Source: Bacillota bacterium
GTDB lineage: Bacteria; Bacillota; Clostridia; Christensenellales; Christensenellaceae
DNA: 64,000 bases
Assembly (NCBI GenBank): GCA_023393165.1
Contig: JAEWMJ010000002.1
Location: 219,743 to 283,742 of the forward strand
Direction of reading: 5' to 3'
The position numbers and the translations under genes are program-made. The notes beneath the pieces are model-generated. The model had not been told where the DNA came from. It was given only the letters and a program-made list of their open reading frames with translations, and did no database searches. Shown here in pieces: positions 32,799 to 41,009 of the stretch (position 1 is the first letter of the stretch; each line of letters starts with the position of its first letter).

Positions 32799-34430
32799 AT
32801 GACAGAAAGGTCAAGGAACTTTATCGAAGAGATCATAGACAGCGATATTGAAAGCAAAAAGGTGACAACCGTAATTACCCGGTTCCCGCCCGAACCAAAC
32901 GGTTATCTGCACATCGGGCATGCAAAATCAATCTGCCTCAATTTCGGGCTTGCGGAGCAGTACAAGGGCTACTGTAATCTGCGGTTTGACGACACCAATC
33001 CGGTAAAAGAAGATATTGAGTATATAGGCGCGATCAAAAAGGATATCGAGTGGCTGGGATTTCAATGGAGAAGCGAATGCTACGGTTCAGGTTATTTTGA
33101 ATATATGTACGAATGCGCGGTGAAACTGATTCAAAAAGGCCTGGCGTATGTCTGCGACCTTACTGCCGAAGAAATAAAAAATTACCGCGGCACGCTTACT
33201 GAGCCCGGCAAAAACAGCCCGTACCGGGAACGCGGCGTGGCGGAAAGCCTGGAACTCTTCCAAAAAATGCGCGCCGGTGAATTTAAAGACGGTGAAAAGG
33301 TATTGCGCGCAAAAATTGATATGTCGTCTCCTAACCTTAACATGCGCGATCCTGTGATCTACCGTATCGTGCACGCATCCCATCACCGCACGGGCGACGA
33401 GTGGTGCATCTATCCCATGTACGATTTTGCGCATCCGCTGGAGGACGCGGTGGAAGACATTACGCATTCCATTTGCACGATGGAATTTGAAGACCACAGG
33501 CCGCTTTACGACTGGTTCATTCAGAACTGCGAATGCAAAAGCGTTCCCCACCAGTACGAATTCGCGCGGCTGAATTTGACGCATACGCTTATGAGCAAGC
33601 GGTATTTAAAACGCCTGGTGGACGAAGGCGTCGTTTCGGGATGGGACGATCCCCGCATGCCTACGCTGTCCGGCGTACGCAGGCGCGGGTACACGCCCGC
33701 CGCAATACGCGACTTCTGTGACAGGATCGGCGTGTCCAAGGCAAACAGCGAGGTTGATTTCAAGCTTTTGGAGCACTGCGTACGTGAAGATTTGAACCGG
33801 CACGCCACGCGTCTGATGGCTGTTCTGCGGCCCCTGAAGCTCACCATATCAAACTATCCGGAAGGAAAAAAAGAGGTTTTTATGGCTGAAGACCTTCCCG
33901 GCAGCGAAGAGAAGCATGAGGTTGTGTTCTCGCGCAATCTCTTTATCGAACAGGAAGATTTTATGGAGGTAAAGCCCAACAACAAATATTTCCGGCTGTC
34001 CGTAGGCGGCGAGGTGCGGCTGAAGAACGCGTATATCATCAAATGTGAGAGTGTGGTTAAAGACGCAGATGGAAATATTACGGAAGTCGTCTGCACCTAC
34101 GACCCGGAATCCAGCACGGGCGGCGCGACTGCCGGTCGCAAGATCAAGGGCACGCTGCACTGGGCGGAAGCCGAAACCGCGGTTCCTGCAACCGTCAGGC
34201 TGTATGATTACCTGATCGACGAAAACGGCGAGCTGAACCCGGATTCCCTGCACGTCCTCTCCGGCGCGCTGGCGGAGCCCTTTGCCGTAAAGGCTTCGGA
34301 CCGCAGACGGTTCCAGTTTATCCGCCAGGGGTATTTTGCCCTGGACGAAGAGGATTCCAAAGAGAATGCCCTGGTGTTCAACCAGATTGTTGAGCTAAAG
34401 GACAGCTTTGCTAAGACCATGGAAAAATAA
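32799..34430 (+). CDS. glnS: Glutaminyl-tRNA synthetase
   Basis: The 543-residue class I synthetase charges tRNA-Gln directly. It shows the HIGH region PPEPNGYLHIGHAKSI near residue 30, RFDDTNPVKE near 65, the GlnRS-type KMSKS variant THTLMSKRYLKRLV near 264, and the C-terminal anticodon-binding beta barrel from about residue 335. ATG 32799 lies inside the TTTGGAGGATGGT context; a TTG at 32787 overlaps the ribosome site. GlnRS is not universal in Clostridia, many of which use GatCAB. gltX lies 690 bases downstream beyond a mobile-like element. Confidence 0.96.
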   Translation: MTERSRNFIEEIIDSDIESKKVTTVITRFPPEPNGYLHIGHAKSICLNFGLAEQYKGYCNLRFDDTNPVKEDIEYIGAIKKDIEWLGFQWRSECYGSGYFEYMYECAVKLIQKGLAYVCDLTAEEIKNYRGTLTEPGKNSPYRERGVAESLELFQKMRAGEFKDGEKVLRAKIDMSSPNLNMRDPVIYRIVHASHHRTGDEWCIYPMYDFAHPLEDAVEDITHSICTMEFEDHRPLYDWFIQNCECKSVPHQYEFARLNLTHTLMSKRYLKRLVDEGVVSGWDDPRMPTLSGVRRRGYTPAAIRDFCDRIGVSKANSEVDFKLLEHCVREDLNRHATRLMAVLRPLKLTISNYPEGKKEVFMAEDLPGSEEKHEVVFSRNLFIEQEDFMEVKPNNKYFRLSVGGEVRLKNAYIIKCESVVKDADGNITEVVCTYDPESSTGGATAGRKIKGTLHWAEAETAVPATVRLYDYLIDENGELNPDSLHVLSGALAEPFAVKASDRRRFQFIRQGYFALDEEDSKENALVFNQIVELKDSFAKTMEK

Positions 34431-34439
34431 GTGATATAT

Positions 34440-34483
34440 CCAACCTTTCTTTTTTAAAAAAAAGGTTGGACCAAAGAAAACTT
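34440..34483. repeat. CTTTCTTTT palindromic element behind glnS
   Basis: CCAACCTTT (34440-34448) pairs with AAAGGTTGG (34461-34469), followed by the family flank CCAAAGAAAAC. It lies ten bases after the glnS stop. A second hairpin, CCACAAA/TTTGTGG, follows at about 34494-34520. Confidence 0.7.
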
Positions 34484-34532
34484 AACCTGAAAACCACAAA
34501 ATTTACGTTTTCGGTTTGTGGCACGCCCATAG

Positions 34533-34976
34533 GCTTCCCCTTGAGGGGAAGCTGTCACCGAAGGTGACTGATGAGGTGTAGGGGATGAACAGCACGTATA
34601 ATCCGGGATTAACCGGTAACGCAAAAGGGTTGCGAAAAAATATGACGAAGGAAGAAAGGCATCTCTGGTATGATTTTTTAAAAGGACTGCCGGTCGGATT
34701 CAAACGTCAAAAGGTAATCGGAAACTATATCGTTGATTTCTATTGAGCCTCTGCCAAATTGGTGATTGAGCTTGACGGATCGCAGCATTATGATGAAAAG
34801 GGAAAGGGAACCGATATAAAACGTGATGAGTATTTAGGCGGCTTTGGGTTGGTTGTAAAGCGATATTCTAACGCGGATATCAATAAAAATTTTGACAGCG
34901 TCTGCGAAGATATTTATGATTGTATTCGTTCGGTCAATGTCTGACACCTCATCCGGCGCTTTGCGCCACCTTCCCC
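34533..34976 (+). mobile_element. Small element with imperfect inverted ends carrying a DUF559 gene
   Basis: The left end has hairpins GCTTCCCC-TTGA-GGGGAAGC (34533-34552) and GTCACC-GAA-GGTGAC (34554-34568), then GATGAGGTGT. The right end mirrors this: ACACCTCATC (34944-34953), hairpin GGCGC-TTT-GCGCC (34955-34967) and ACCTTCCCC. The DUF559 reading frame fills the 365 bases between, its stop codon overlapping the right repeat by one base. The arrangement is like a REP/MITE unit with a dedicated gene. Mobility is inferred from structure only; I see no clear target duplication. Confidence 0.6.
34585..34944 (+). pseudogene. DUF559 (endonuclease-like) gene interrupted by an in-frame TGA
   Basis: Read through, the frame encodes about 119 residues: an N-terminus with NMTKEERHLWYDFL, then GFKRQKVIGNYIVDFY, a TGA at 34744-34746, and ASAKLVIELDGSQHY continuing to EYLGGFGLVVKRYSN. 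This is the DUF559 family, related to Vsr-like PD-(D/E)XK nucleases, with the catalytic-type Asp, Glu and Gln (IVDFY, ELDGSQH) intact on both sides. The TGA replaces the residue that, as I recall, is usually Cys in this family, so one base change would restore the gene. TGA is a normal stop elsewhere in the window. The gene is flanked by the element's inverted ends. Confidence 0.8.
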
Positions 34977-34977
34977 G

Positions 34978-35018
34978 AACCAGAGCGGAGCTGGCCGCAA
35001 CCTGACTGCGGAAAAATC
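34978..35018 (+). repeat. Truncated module of the dispersed repeat
   Basis: AGAGCGGAGCTGGCCGCAAC and the following TGCGGAAAAAT resemble the AGAGCGGAGCCGGCCGC...GGCGGATAAA stretch of copy A. It abuts the right end of the DUF559 element, so the two repeat types are juxtaposed here. Confidence 0.5.
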
Positions 35019-35020
35019 CC

Positions 35021-35085
35021 AAAGAAAACCAGGGTTATATTATTGGTTTTCTTTTGCGCAGCTTTTCTTTTTCAAAAGAAAAGCT
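35021..35085. repeat. CTTTCTTTT palindromic element, double-hairpin copy
   Basis: AAAGAAAACC (35021-35030) pairs with GGTTTTCTTT (35045-35054), followed by AGCTTTTCTTTT (35060-35071) and AAAAGAAAAGCT (35074-35085). It has the same two-hairpin plan as 12514-12568 and stands 32 bases before gltX. Confidence 0.72.
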
Positions 35086-35116
35086 GTAAGGAAAATTTAT
35101 TCTTAAGGAGAATCTG

Positions 35117-36583
35117 ATGAAAGTAAGAACAAGATTTGCGCCCAGCCCCACGGGATACCTGCATATTGGAGGGCTTCGGACCGCTTTGTACGCATGGCTT
35201 TACGCGCGCAAACACGGCGGCGATTTTATACTGCGCATAGAGGATACGGACCGGGAACGCCTGGTGGAAGACGCCTGCCGGATCATTTATTCCACGCTCA
35301 AGGAAACCGGGCTTGCCTACGACGAGGGCCCGGATGTGGGCGGAAACTATGGGCCGTACATCCAGAGCGAGCGGCAGGAGATCTACAAGGAATACGCCCA
35401 AAAACTGGTGGATACAGGTGCGGCGTACTATTGTTTCTGTACAAAGGAAAGGCTGGACGGTCTGCGGCAGGCGTGCGAAGACAAGAGCCAGGTTTTTAAG
35501 TACGACAAACACTGCCTCAATCTTTCCAAAGAAGAAATTCAGGCCAAGCTGGAAGCGGGCGAACCGTATGTGATCCGCCAGAACATCCCGCTGGAAGGGG
35601 AAACCGCCTATACGGACGCCATATTCGGCGAAATCAAGGTGCCCAACAGCGACATGGAAGACAACATTCTATTGAAATCGGACGGCATGCCTACCTACAA
35701 CCTGGCAAACGTGGTGGACGACCATCTGATGGAGATCACCCATGTGATCCGCGGAATAGAGTACCTATCCTCCACACCCAAGTATAACCTTTTATACGAA
35801 GCGTTCGGCTGGGATATCCCCAGCTATATCCACCTGCCACCCGTGATGAAGGACAAGCAGCGCAAGCTGTCCAAACGGCACGGAGACGCCTCATTCGAGG
35901 ATTTTATAAACAAAGGCTATCTGAAAGAAGCAATCGTCAATTACATTGCGCTCCTGGGATGGTGCCCAGAGGGCAACCAGGAGATATTTACGCTTAAAGA
36001 ACTGGCGCAGGCGTTCGATCTCAAAGGCATCAGCCGGTCGCCCGCGATATTCGACGAAGACAAGCTCCGCTGGATGAACGCGGAGTATATCCGCGCCATG
36101 GATCCGCAGCGGTTTGAGCAGGCCGCGCGCCCGTATATGGCAAAGACAATCGACATTGACCGTTTCGATACCGCGCTGATCGCAAAACTCATCCAGCCAA
36201 GAACGGAAATCCTAACGGAGATCCCGGAAAAACTCGGTTTTCTCCAGACTTTTCCGGAATACGATGTGGACCTTTATACCAATAAAAAGATGAAAACCAC
36301 CCCGGAAAATTCTCTTCCCTTTCTTCTTAACGCGCGTACCGTTCTGGCGGAGACCGGGAACTATACAAACGAGAACCTGTACAACGCCTTGTTGGCTCTG
36401 GCCGAGAAACTGGGGATCAAAAACGGCCAGCTGCTGTGGCCGGTGCGCATTGCGATATCGGGTACGGCGGTCACGCCCGGAGGCGCGACGGAGATTGCGG
36501 CGCTTCTGGGAAAAGAGGAAACGCTGCGCAGGATGGATCTCAGTATCGCCAAACTCCAAAGGCATACGGAACAAAATTCTTGA
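35117..36583 (+). CDS. gltX: Glutamyl-tRNA synthetase
   Basis: The 488-residue class I synthetase charges tRNA-Glu. It begins RTRFAPSPTGYLHIGGLRTALYAW (HIGH), has RIEDTDRERLVEDA near residue 40 and the KMSKS variant KDKQRKLSKRHGDASFEDF near 245, and a helical anticodon-binding C-terminus. ATG 35117 follows TTAAGGAGAATCTG. With GlnRS encoded nearby it may be discriminating rather than charging tRNA-Gln, but this cannot be read directly. It ends one base after the start of the promoter region for rpsF. Confidence 0.96.
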   Translation: MKVRTRFAPSPTGYLHIGGLRTALYAWLYARKHGGDFILRIEDTDRERLVEDACRIIYSTLKETGLAYDEGPDVGGNYGPYIQSERQEIYKEYAQKLVDTGAAYYCFCTKERLDGLRQACEDKSQVFKYDKHCLNLSKEEIQAKLEAGEPYVIRQNIPLEGETAYTDAIFGEIKVPNSDMEDNILLKSDGMPTYNLANVVDDHLMEITHVIRGIEYLSSTPKYNLLYEAFGWDIPSYIHLPPVMKDKQRKLSKRHGDASFEDFINKGYLKEAIVNYIALLGWCPEGNQEIFTLKELAQAFDLKGISRSPAIFDEDKLRWMNAEYIRAMDPQRFEQAARPYMAKTIDIDRFDTALIAKLIQPRTEILTEIPEKLGFLQTFPEYDVDLYTNKKMKTTPENSLPFLLNARTVLAETGNYTNENLYNALLALAEKLGIKNGQLLWPVRIAISGTAVTPGGATEIAALLGKEETLRRMDLSIAKLQRHTEQNS

Positions 36584-36607
36584 CTTGACAGCACAAAATG
36601 ATATAAT
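36580..36607 (+). promoter_or_regulatory. Promoter of rpsF-ssb-rpsR
   Basis: TTGACT (36580-36585), a 16 bp spacer and a perfect TATAAT (36602-36607). It overlaps the last codon and stop of gltX. The predicted start is near 36614. Confidence 0.75.
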
Positions 36608-36610
36608 ATT

Positions 36611-36662
36611 AAGGCTAGTTGTAACGTCCTTGCTCCGCAGAGCATGCGGGGCCAGCAACTTT
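36611..36662 (+). promoter_or_regulatory. Structured rpsF leader, candidate S6:S18 autoregulatory site
   Basis: The leader folds by eye into an outer stem AGTTG (36617-36621)/CAACT (36656-36660) and an inner hairpin CTCCGCA (36633-36639)/TGCGGGG (36645-36651) with loop GAGCA. It precedes rpsF, ssb and rpsR. A leader motif bound by the S6:S18 complex is known for this operon in many bacteria. I could not confirm the exact consensus. Confidence 0.5.
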
Positions 36663-36714
36663 GTATTTAAAGAGGATCTTTGAATACAGGAGAGTCCATA
36701 AGGAGGTGAAAGAA

Positions 36715-37005
36715 ATGACAAATTACGAAACACTGTACATTTTAAAGCCGGATCTGGAAGAGGAAAAGAAGGATGCGCTTATCGCTAAATTTTCCGAGAT
36801 CATCACCAGCAATGGTGGTACGATCACCAAGACCGACGAGTGGGGAAAAAGGAAACTCGCTTATCCAATTGATTACATCAATGACGGTTATTATGTACTG
36901 ACGTATTTTTCGGCAAACGCAGAGTTGCCGGCCGAACTTGAAAGAAATTTCAAAATTTCGGATGACGTGATTCGTTATATCGTTGTAAACTTGGAAAAAC
37001 AATAA
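36715..37005 (+). CDS. rpsF: 30S ribosomal protein S6
   Basis: The 96-residue protein binds the central domain of 16S rRNA with S18. It has NYETLYILKPDLEEE at the start and KRKLAYPIDYINDGYYVLTYF in the middle, as expected. ATG 36715 follows AAGGAGGTGAAAGAA; an upstream TTG at 36661 lies in the structured leader and is rejected. It is first in the rpsF-ssb-rpsR operon, with an 11-base gap to ssb. Confidence 0.96.
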   Translation: MTNYETLYILKPDLEEEKKDALIAKFSEIITSNGGTITKTDEWGKRKLAYPIDYINDGYYVLTYFSANAELPAELERNFKISDDVIRYIVVNLEKQ

Positions 37006-37016
37006 AGGAGAGCCAT

Positions 37017-37445
37017 ATGAATAAGGCAATCTTAGTTGGAAATTTAACAAGGGATCCGGAGCATCGCACAACTTCAAACAACCTGTCTGTGACCACATTC
37101 ACCGTAGCCGTGCAGAGAAGGTTTGCCCAGAGCGAACCCAAAGCCGACTTTTTCAACGTCGTGACATGGAGAGCCACCGCGGACAACTGCGCGAAGTATC
37201 TGCAGAAAGGTTCCAAAGTGGGCGTGGTCGGCCAGATTCAGAACAGGCAATACGACGATAAAAACGGTGTAAGGCGTTATATAACCGAAATTATCGCCGA
37301 AGAAGTGGAGTTCCTGTCCAGCAAAGGCGCTTCTTCCGAATACAGGGAGGAAGCCCCGAAAGCCGGAGGACCAAGCGCCGACGACCTGTTTGGCGACGAA
37401 CTCGCTGCATTTGAGCCGGTAGATGATGCGGAACTGCCCTTTTAA
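37017..37445 (+). CDS. ssb: Single-stranded DNA-binding protein
   Basis: The 142-residue protein has an N-terminal OB fold (MNKAILVGNLTRDPEHRTT, FFNVVTWRATADNCAKYLQKG, GVVGQIQNRQYDDKNGVRRY), a short disordered linker and the acidic partner-binding tip DDAELPF. It coats single-stranded DNA in replication and repair. ATG 37017 follows AAAGGAGAGCCAT. Co-transcription with rpsF and rpsR is the usual Firmicutes arrangement. Confidence 0.96.
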   Translation: MNKAILVGNLTRDPEHRTTSNNLSVTTFTVAVQRRFAQSEPKADFFNVVTWRATADNCAKYLQKGSKVGVVGQIQNRQYDDKNGVRRYITEIIAEEVEFLSSKGASSEYREEAPKAGGPSADDLFGDELAAFEPVDDAELPF

Positions 37446-37469
37446 TGCCGGAAAAGGAGGTATTTAAAA

Positions 37470-37721
37470 ATGAGTGAAGATAGAGATATGAAAAAGCCCA
37501 TTCGCAGGGGCCGCCCGAGAAGAAAGGTTTGCCAATTCTGCGTTGATAAAATGGAAAGTATAGATTACAAAGATATACCCAGATTAAAACGCTACTTAAC
37601 CGAACGCGGAAAGATTTCTCCGCGCCGTGCATCGGGGACCTGCGCAAAACATCAGCGTCAGCTTGCGATCGCAATCAAAAGAGCCAGAGTAATGGCACTG
37701 CTGCCCTATGTTTCGGACTAA
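37470..37721 (+). CDS. rpsR: 30S ribosomal protein S18
   Basis: The 83-residue basic protein has CQFCVDKMESIDYKDIPRLK, ERGKISPRRASGTCAKHQRQ and AIKRARVMALLPYV, all typical of S18. The CxxC near residue 21 and a later Cys suggest the zinc-type form. ATG 37470 follows AAAAGGAGG. It closes the operon and is followed by a terminator. Confidence 0.96.
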   Translation: MSEDRDMKKPIRRGRPRRKVCQFCVDKMESIDYKDIPRLKRYLTERGKISPRRASGTCAKHQRQLAIAIKRARVMALLPYVSD

Positions 37722-37736
37722 GGTTTCATGAAGATA

Positions 37737-37767
37737 AAAAGCGCAACCCATGCCGGTTGCGCTTTTC
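37737..37767 (+). terminator. Rho-independent terminator
   Basis: AAAAGCGCAACC (37737-37748) pairs with GGTTGCGCTTTT (37755-37766). It ends the rpsF-ssb-rpsR operon. Confidence 0.88.
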
Positions 37768-37856
37768 TGTTCCAAACCGTATTGTAATATTTACAATTGT
37801 AATATATTATTGATAACATAGGGGAAAATAGCTGTTAAACAGGAGAAAATGCGCAC

Positions 37857-38624
37857 ATGCTGATAATTGCTCTCATTCCTATTATAGTTTGCATATGGAT
37901 CGCGCTGGGTAAAAAACTGCCGTTTTATTACAGCGTGCTGCTGAGCTGTTTTGGCTGCGCGCTGTCCGTAGCTGTTATATTAGGTTCCGTATACCTCGTT
38001 ACCGGACAGGATATTGTATCGGCCACGCTGGATGCCACCAAACAATTCCTGCAGCAGAACGAGGCTTTGACCAAGTCTTATTACCTGATGCTCCAGAGCA
38101 TGAACGGCCAGGCTGCCGGTCAGGTAAGTATGGATCAGGCGATGAATACGGTTTATCCGCTGCTTGAAACCACCATCAAATACAGCATTCCGACCCTCTA
38201 CGCTGCATTTATACCCCTGGGCGGGCTTGCTTTTTACCTGCTTTCGCGCGCTATCGTTAAAAAAGTGGGCGGACAGGTGATCCGGATTCCGGCGTTTGCG
38301 GATTTTAGGCTTCCTCCCAAATTTGGCAGATGGTCGATTGCTATCCTGCTGGCAGCGCTTATCGGACAGGCGGCGGGACTCAGGAATTTCGATTATGTTT
38401 TTACCATAGCCTTTGCGTTTTTTGGGTCCGTTTATTACGTATTGGGAATGGCGCTGATGGAATGGTGGCTAAAAAAGCAGATCAAACAGCCTGCCGGAAG
38501 GGCCGCGATCATCGCGCTTATTGCAATATTGCTGTTCCAGCTTTATATATTCATATATATCGGAATCTTTGAGCAGCTGATCAAGATCAGGCAGCGGGCA
38601 GACATAGATAAGGGGAAATTATGA
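37857..38624 (+). CDS. YybS-like (DUF2232) membrane protein
   Basis: The 255-residue protein has about six hydrophobic helices: two at the N-terminus (residues 1-45), an extracytoplasmic loop, then helices near 110-130, 160-175, 180-205 and 215-240. Length, topology and its place directly before gdpP-rplI-dnaB match the YybS family of Firmicutes, whose function is unknown. ATG 37857 has AGGAG eleven bases upstream; a nearer ATG at 37849 is in another frame and meets a stop after four codons. It overlaps gdpP by four bases (ATGA). It seems shorter at the N-terminus than typical members. Confidence 0.7.
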   Translation: MLIIALIPIIVCIWIALGKKLPFYYSVLLSCFGCALSVAVILGSVYLVTGQDIVSATLDATKQFLQQNEALTKSYYLMLQSMNGQAAGQVSMDQAMNTVYPLLETTIKYSIPTLYAAFIPLGGLAFYLLSRAIVKKVGGQVIRIPAFADFRLPPKFGRWSIAILLAALIGQAAGLRNFDYVFTIAFAFFGSVYYVLGMALMEWWLKKQIKQPAGRAAIIALIAILLFQLYIFIYIGIFEQLIKIRQRADIDKGKL

Positions 38625-40564
38625 ACCGGATTGGCAATGTGAAAAAAGAGATAATTCTTACTGCATGTATTGTTGCTTTTGCAATTCTGTATACGCTGTT
38701 CGCACCGTTGCCGTATCGCGAGTTTATCGTTATCGGCGTGCTGGCGGCGGCATTATTTCTCGCGGTCTATTTCAATTTCAGGCGTGATAAGGCGTTCCGC
38801 ACGGCAGCGGAGGTTGTGGCGCAAAAAACGGAAGATATCAACAAATATGTGAATTCCATATTCCTGCCTTTTGCCGTAACGGAAAAAAACGGGAATATTG
38901 TATGGAACAATCCCGCGTTCCAGGTACTGGCCGGGCAATATGGATACGAAAAAAACATTTTCAACCTGCTGAATCACCTGGGCAAGCCGGATAAGGATAA
39001 GAAAATAACCATTCAGGACAGAAAGTATTCCAGGGAACAAAACGAAGTTAAACTCCGGGGCAAAACCTATTATGTGTTCAGGCTGATAGACGAAGAAAAA
39101 TACGTGGAAGCCTCGGACCTTTACAAGATCGTACTGGGCGTAGTCATGCACATTCAGATCGACAACTATGAAGACCTGATGCGCGCTATATTAAAGGAAG
39201 AACACTACGGCATCGTGGCGGAGGTCGAAAAAATTATCGCAAAAACCGCGGCGAACGTACACGGCTTTTACCAGCAATATGCCAAAGATAAATTTGTGAT
39301 GGTCTTTGAGCGGCGGTATCTGGCCACTTTTATGTCCAATAAATTTGAGATACTCAATGAAGTCAAAAGAATACCGACCGCCAACAACGTCAAGCCGACG
39401 CTGAGCATAGGCGTAGGCGTAGGCAGGTCGTTTGAAAGCTCCAACGACCACGCGACGGGCGCGCTTGACCTGGCGCTGGGCCGGGGCGGGGACCAGGCCG
39501 TGATCAAAGAAAAAAAGGAATACCGGTTTTACGGCGGCGGACAGCAGGCTCCGGAAAAAAGGGCGCGCGTGCGTTCCCGTATGTTTTCGGCGGCGCTGCG
39601 TAATCTGATGGAACAATGCGAAAATATAGTGATTATGGGACACAAGGTGCCTGATCTGGACGCGATAGGGTCGGCGATGGGCCTTTACGCTTGCGCGCGG
39701 CATTTGGGTAAAAAAGCGTATATTGTACTGGACAGGGAAAACGCCGCTATAGACGCGCTCATTGCCGAGATTAAACTGGACGGCGAATATAAAAACATGC
39801 TGGTCACCCCGGCGGAAGCTGAAAAATTGCTGGAACCCAATTCCCTTTTGATTATCGTGGATACACAGATCGCAACACACACGATAGCGCCGGCCCTGCT
39901 GGAGGATGAAAGACAGCTGGTGGTCATAGACCATCATTTGCGGGGGACCTCGCATATCGAAAAAGCAACGCTTTTGTATCATGAGCCGTACGCTTCCTCG
40001 ACATGCGAACTCATAACGGAGATTATCCAGTATTTCTCGGACAGGATCAAATTAAAGCCCATTGAAGCCGAGGCGCTGCTGGCCGGAATTACAATCGATA
40101 CCAAGGGATTTTCATTCAAAACTGGCGTGCGGACGTTTGAGGCGGCTTCGTTTCTCCGGAAAATCGGCGCGGACACCACGTCCATACGCCATCTGTTCCA
40201 GGACGATTTAAAAACGTTTACCGCCCGCGCGGAAGTGGTGCGCGCAGCGCAGCTTGTGGGGAACGGTATCGCGGTTTCCGTATGTCCGAAAGACGCGCCC
40301 AACCCGGAACTTCTGGCGGCGCAGGCGGCGGATTCGCTGATCGGCATACGCGGGATCAACGCGTCGTTCGTCTTATGCGGTTCCGGCAAATTGATTGTTA
40401 TTTCGGGGCGTTCACTCGGGCAGATCAATGTGCAGCGCGTTCTTGAAAAAATTGGAGGCGGCGGGCATTCCACCATTGCGGGAGCGCAGCTCAGTTGCGG
40501 CATGGAACAGGCAAGAGAAATGCTGACCGGGGCCATCAACGAATATTTAAAGGAGATTACCTGA
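38621..40564 (+). CDS. gdpP: Cyclic-di-AMP phosphodiesterase (DHH family)
   Basis: The 647-residue membrane protein degrades c-di-AMP. It has two N-terminal helices (about residues 10-55), a PAS-like domain (about 70-150), a degenerate GGDEF domain (about 170-300; no GGDEF motif) and a DHH/DHHA1 module. In the latter, GHKVPDLDAIGSAMG is near 341, IIVDTQ near 410, VVIDHHLRG near 437 and GGGGHSTIAGAQ near 613. Loss of this enzyme raises c-di-AMP and alters wall and osmotic physiology in other Firmicutes. Its stop TGA overlaps the rplI ATG by one base. Confidence 0.95.
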   Translation: MNRIGNVKKEIILTACIVAFAILYTLFAPLPYREFIVIGVLAAALFLAVYFNFRRDKAFRTAAEVVAQKTEDINKYVNSIFLPFAVTEKNGNIVWNNPAFQVLAGQYGYEKNIFNLLNHLGKPDKDKKITIQDRKYSREQNEVKLRGKTYYVFRLIDEEKYVEASDLYKIVLGVVMHIQIDNYEDLMRAILKEEHYGIVAEVEKIIAKTAANVHGFYQQYAKDKFVMVFERRYLATFMSNKFEILNEVKRIPTANNVKPTLSIGVGVGRSFESSNDHATGALDLALGRGGDQAVIKEKKEYRFYGGGQQAPEKRARVRSRMFSAALRNLMEQCENIVIMGHKVPDLDAIGSAMGLYACARHLGKKAYIVLDRENAAIDALIAEIKLDGEYKNMLVTPAEAEKLLEPNSLLIIVDTQIATHTIAPALLEDERQLVVIDHHLRGTSHIEKATLLYHEPYASSTCELITEIIQYFSDRIKLKPIEAEALLAGITIDTKGFSFKTGVRTFEAASFLRKIGADTTSIRHLFQDDLKTFTARAEVVRAAQLVGNGIAVSVCPKDAPNPELLAAQAADSLIGIRGINASFVLCGSGKLIVISGRSLGQINVQRVLEKIGGGGHSTIAGAQLSCGMEQAREMLTGAINEYLKEIT

Positions 40565-41007
40565 TGAAAGTTATATTGAATGCGGATGTAAAAGGCCAGG
40601 GCAAAAAAGGCGATATAGTAAATGTAAGCGACGGATACGCCCGTAATTTTCTTTTTCCCAAAAAACTGGCGAAAGAGGCTACGGCTGAAAACCTGAACGC
40701 CGTTAAAGTGGCAAACGAAGCCGTGCGCCATAAACAGGCGGTGGAAAAGCAAAACGCCGTGGAACTGGCAAAAAAACTGAACGGGCTTACCGTAACCGTA
40801 ACCGCCAAAACGGGCGGATCGGGAAGGCTGTTTGGCGCTGTTACCGCAAAAGAAGTTGCGCAGGCCCTCCTGGAAGAACATAATATCGATATCGACAAGC
40901 GTAAGTTCGTAATGGAAAACATAAAGGAAATGGGCGAATATACCGTACAGGTAAAGGTGTATGCCGAACTGTCGGCGCAGCTGAAAGTGATCGTGAAGGA
41001 AGGATAA
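40564..41007 (+). CDS. rplI: 50S ribosomal protein L9
   Basis: The 147-residue protein has the N-terminal rRNA-binding domain with MKVILNADVKGQGKKGDIVNV and GYARNFLFPKKLA, a long connecting helix (about residues 43-75) and a C-terminal domain with TGGSGRLFGAVTAKEVAQAL. ATG 40564 lies within TGATG at the end of gdpP, with AAGGAG upstream. dnaB follows after two bases. Confidence 0.96.
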   Translation: MKVILNADVKGQGKKGDIVNVSDGYARNFLFPKKLAKEATAENLNAVKVANEAVRHKQAVEKQNAVELAKKLNGLTVTVTAKTGGSGRLFGAVTAKEVAQALLEEHNIDIDKRKFVMENIKEMGEYTVQVKVYAELSAQLKVIVKEG

Positions 41008-41009
41008 CA

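Noticed and set aside
34744..34800. Selenocysteine insertion element after the DUF559 TGA
   Set aside because: Only a short CCAAATTGG palindrome is present. It lacks a stable stem-loop at the right distance, and the simpler reading is a point mutation.
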